A stretch of DNA of 64,000 nt from CAVPTL01 sp963729195 (lineage in GTDB: Bacteria; Actinomycetota; Thermoleophilia; Gaiellales; JAICJC01), in contig CAVSNF010000025.1 in the NCBI GenBank assembly GCA_963729195.1, positions 62,001 through 126,000 of the forward strand. Reading direction: 5' to 3'. Under the pieces are notes generated by a model. The model made no database searches, was not told the origin of the DNA, and saw nothing but the letters and a program-made list of their open reading frames with translations. Shown here one piece after another: positions 62,196 to 64,000 of this stretch. The position numbers and the translations under genes are program-made. Positions within the stretch are counted from its first letter, which is position 1. Each line of letters opens with the position of its first letter.

Positions 62196-63483
62196 GGTGG
62201 TACAGCTCGTATCCTGACGCGCCGTCACGGACATCCCACCCGGCGGCCCCGATCTGGTCGCGCAGGCGGTCGGACTCGGCGTAGTCGCCGGCCGCTCGAG
62301 CCGCCTGCCGGGCCTCTGCCAGCGCCACCACCTCCGCGGGTGCTTCCGGCTCGCGGGCGAGACCGCCCAGCCCCAGCACCTCCAGCACCTCCACGATCGA
62401 GTCGCGGGCGCTGGGCGGAGCCTCGAACAGCAGCGCGAGTGCACGGGGGGTGTTGAAGTCGTCGTCGAGCACCTCGCGCACCCGGCGGATCAGATCGGGA
62501 TCGCTACCGCTGCCCGAGCGGAGCTTCTCGCGGAGGGTCGCGCACGCAGCCCCGGCCTGGGCAAGTGCGTCCTCGGTGTAGTCGATCGGGCCGGAGTAGT
62601 GCCCGCGCAGCAGGAACATGATGAACGTCTCCACCGGCATCCGGTCGAGCGCGTCATGCAGCCGCTCGATGTTTCCCCGCGACTTCGACATCTTCTCGCC
62701 CGAGAGCTGCAGCATGCCGTTGTGCGCCCACACCTGGGCGAAGGGACGACCGGCCGCGCACGACTGGGCCAGCTCGTTCTCGTGGTGGGGAAAGATCAGG
62801 TCGCGTCCGCCGCCGTGCACGGCGAACTCCCGGCCCAGGAACTTCTCGGCCATCGCCGAGCACTCGATGTGCCATCCCGGCCGGCCACTGCCCCAGGGCG
62901 ACTCCCAGGCGACGTCCTCATCCGGCTTCTGCGCCTTCCACAGCGCGAAGTCGAGCGGATCACGTTTGTGCTCACCCGGTTCGATCCGCCCGCTCGACTC
63001 CAGCTCGTCGGGCCGCTGGCCGGAGAGCGCGCCGTACGGCTCGAACGAGCGCACCGCGAAGTACACGTCTCCCCCGGCCTCATAGGCCTGGCCGCGGTCG
63101 ATCAGCTCCTGGATCAGGGCGATGATCTCTGCGATCGTCTCGGTGGCCCGCGGCTCCTCGTCGGGGCGGCCGATGCCGAGCCGGTCGGTGTCGGCGAAGA
63201 ACCACTCGGTCATCTCCTGCGCCAGCTGCGCCGAGCTGATTCCGCGCTCGCGCGCGGCAATGATGATCTTGTCGTCGACGTCGGTGATGTTCTCGACCAG
63301 CAGCGCCGGCTGCCCCACCCAGTCGAGATAGCGGCGCATCAGCTGGAAGACGACGTACTGGCGGGCGTTGCCCACATGGATGCGGCCGTACACGGTGGCC
63401 CCGCAGGTGTAGATCCCGATCACGCCGTCGCTTCCGGGCACGACCTGCTTGAGCTCGCCGGTGAGGGAGTCGCGCAGCCTCAT
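62188..63483 (-). CDS. cysS: Cysteinyl-tRNA synthetase
   Basis: 431 residues from ATG 63483. Class I marks: IYTCGATVYGRIHVGNA (zinc Cys and HVGN, 36-39), the second zinc region WHIECSAM, HHENELAQS, and GEKMSKSRGN near residue 262. The C-terminal helical domain (DDDFNTPRALALL, ARQAARAAGDYAESDRLRD) is normal. It is slightly shorter than typical 460 residues. It overlaps gltX (ATGA) and rlmB. Confidence 0.97.
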   Translation of the reverse strand: MRLRDSLTGELKQVVPGSDGVIGIYTCGATVYGRIHVGNARQYVVFQLMRRYLDWVGQPALLVENITDVDDKIIIAARERGISSAQLAQEMTEWFFADTDRLGIGRPDEEPRATETIAEIIALIQELIDRGQAYEAGGDVYFAVRSFEPYGALSGQRPDELESSGRIEPGEHKRDPLDFALWKAQKPDEDVAWESPWGSGRPGWHIECSAMAEKFLGREFAVHGGGRDLIFPHHENELAQSCAAGRPFAQVWAHNGMLQLSGEKMSKSRGNIERLHDALDRMPVETFIMFLLRGHYSGPIDYTEDALAQAGAACATLREKLRSGSGSDPDLIRRVREVLDDDFNTPRALALLFEAPPSARDSIVEVLEVLGLGGLAREPEAPAEVVALAEARQAARAAGDYAESDRLRDQIGAAGWDVRDGASGYELYHRD

Positions 63484-64000
63484 CCTGCCACCACGCCGTT
63501 GGCCCGGCGAAGCACCTCATCGCGACCGAGCGCGACCAGCACCGACCACAACTCGGGCCCGCGCGGCCGGCCGGTCAGCGAGAGCCGCGCCTGTCGCAGG
63601 GGGATCTCGCGGCGGCGAAGCTCGTCCACCAGCGACCGGGCCTGAGCCTCGTCGAGATGCTCGGGATACTCGGCCCGCGCCTCCGCAAGCGCCGGCAGCG
63701 GCAGCGGATCGGGCGGCTCCAGCACGCTTGCGACCAGGTCGCCGACCTCGGCCAGGGTGTGGGCACCATGCAGTGCCGGGGCCATTCCCACCACCGTCTC
63801 GCGAGGAGTCCCCGCCGGGCACCAGGGCAGCGCCAGATCCGCCAGCCGGTCGGGCGAGAGGGCCGAGATGTAGGCCGCCGACAGCGAGCGCAGCTTGGCC
63901 GGGTCGAGCCGCACCTCGCCGCGGGCGATCCGCTCAGGCCGAAAACGCTGCACCAGCTCGTCCAAGGTCATCAGCTCGCCCGGACCCGAGGTGGCCACCA
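63480..64000 (-). CDS. gltX: Glutamyl-tRNA synthetase, C-terminal part (cut by the window edge)
   Basis: About 173 residues are visible, running to the window edge. MTLDELVQRFRPERI, RLDPAKLRSLSAAYISALSPDRLADLALPW is the end of the catalytic domain and start of the anticodon-binding helical domain; EARAEYPEHLDEAQARSLVDELRRREIPLRQARLSLTGRPRGPEL closes it. The last segment (LTGRPRGPEL) is the usual GltX end. Catalytic HIGH and KMSKS motifs lie beyond the edge. Its TGA overlaps the ATG of cysS. Confidence 0.9.
   Translation of the reverse strand, partial: VATSGPGELMTLDELVQRFRPERIARGEVRLDPAKLRSLSAAYISALSPDRLADLALPWCPAGTPRETVVGMAPALHGAHTLAEVGDLVASVLEPPDPLPLPALAEARAEYPEHLDEAQARSLVDELRRREIPLRQARLSLTGRPRGPELWSVLVALGRDEVLRRANGVVAG

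Overview
The window is high-GC bacterial DNA, roughly two thirds G+C by eye. Protein families and gene order fit an actinobacterium, most likely of the Thermoleophilia / Solirubrobacterales type. The supporting signs are a gltX-cysS-rlmB-NYN(yacP)-sigH string, a GerW/YtfJ family protein, a CopC-CopD fusion next to a YcnI protein, several LamG and beta-propeller secreted proteins, and many GTG starts with ATGA/GTGA overlaps. The assignment is an inference; no rRNA gene is present.

Layout. 1-8.5 kb: a YihY/BrkB membrane protein, a secreted-repeat lipoprotein, an aldehyde dehydrogenase, an aminotransferase, two secreted proteins (LamG and beta-propeller), a thioredoxin-fold protein and an acetyltransferase. 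9-17.4 kb: a stress/dormancy island with three UspA proteins, a CBS-pair protein, a phosphoribosyltransferase next to a dienelactone hydrolase, a P-type cation ATPase, a PfkB kinase, a GerW/YtfJ protein and a flavodoxin. This set closely matches the content of the mycobacterial DosR regulon. 17.6-22.7 kb: a surface locus with a Flp-type pilin, two TadG-like proteins, a small membrane protein, a repetitive secreted protein and a divergent ECF sigma factor that carries a membrane anchor and a long His/Gly/Lys-rich tail. 22.7-33 kb: hypothetical proteins, a beta-propeller fused to a periplasmic-binding domain, an ECF sigma factor coupled to a membrane protein, a GT39 glycosyltransferase, a cupin and TfoX. 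33-45.6 kb: tRNA-Leu(GAG), secG, thioredoxin-like and GT4 genes, DUF4395, a GAF-PAS-GGDEF-EAL protein, a CocE-type hydrolase, a DEAD helicase, a GH26-like hydrolase, tRNA-Thr(TGT), an HtrA-like protease and a META lipoprotein. 45.7-55.1 kb: an atypical fold-III decarboxylase coupled to a sugar isomerase, small enzymes, an AbiEi-like HTH protein, a second LamG protein, a kinase-less sensor-like membrane protein, and a coupled phosphatase-sulfotransferase-antiporter operon. 55.1-60.2 kb: a copper-related operon. 60.2-64 kb: sigH, NYN, rlmB, cysS and the end of gltX.

Many conserved genes at 2-26 kb and 52.8-59.6 kb have a broken frame, nearly always repaired by removing one base, while about 26 kb between them has no breaks. 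I read these mostly as consensus errors rather than real gene decay, and annotate such genes as single frame-broken CDSs. I saw no insertion sequence, CRISPR array, prophage or rRNA.
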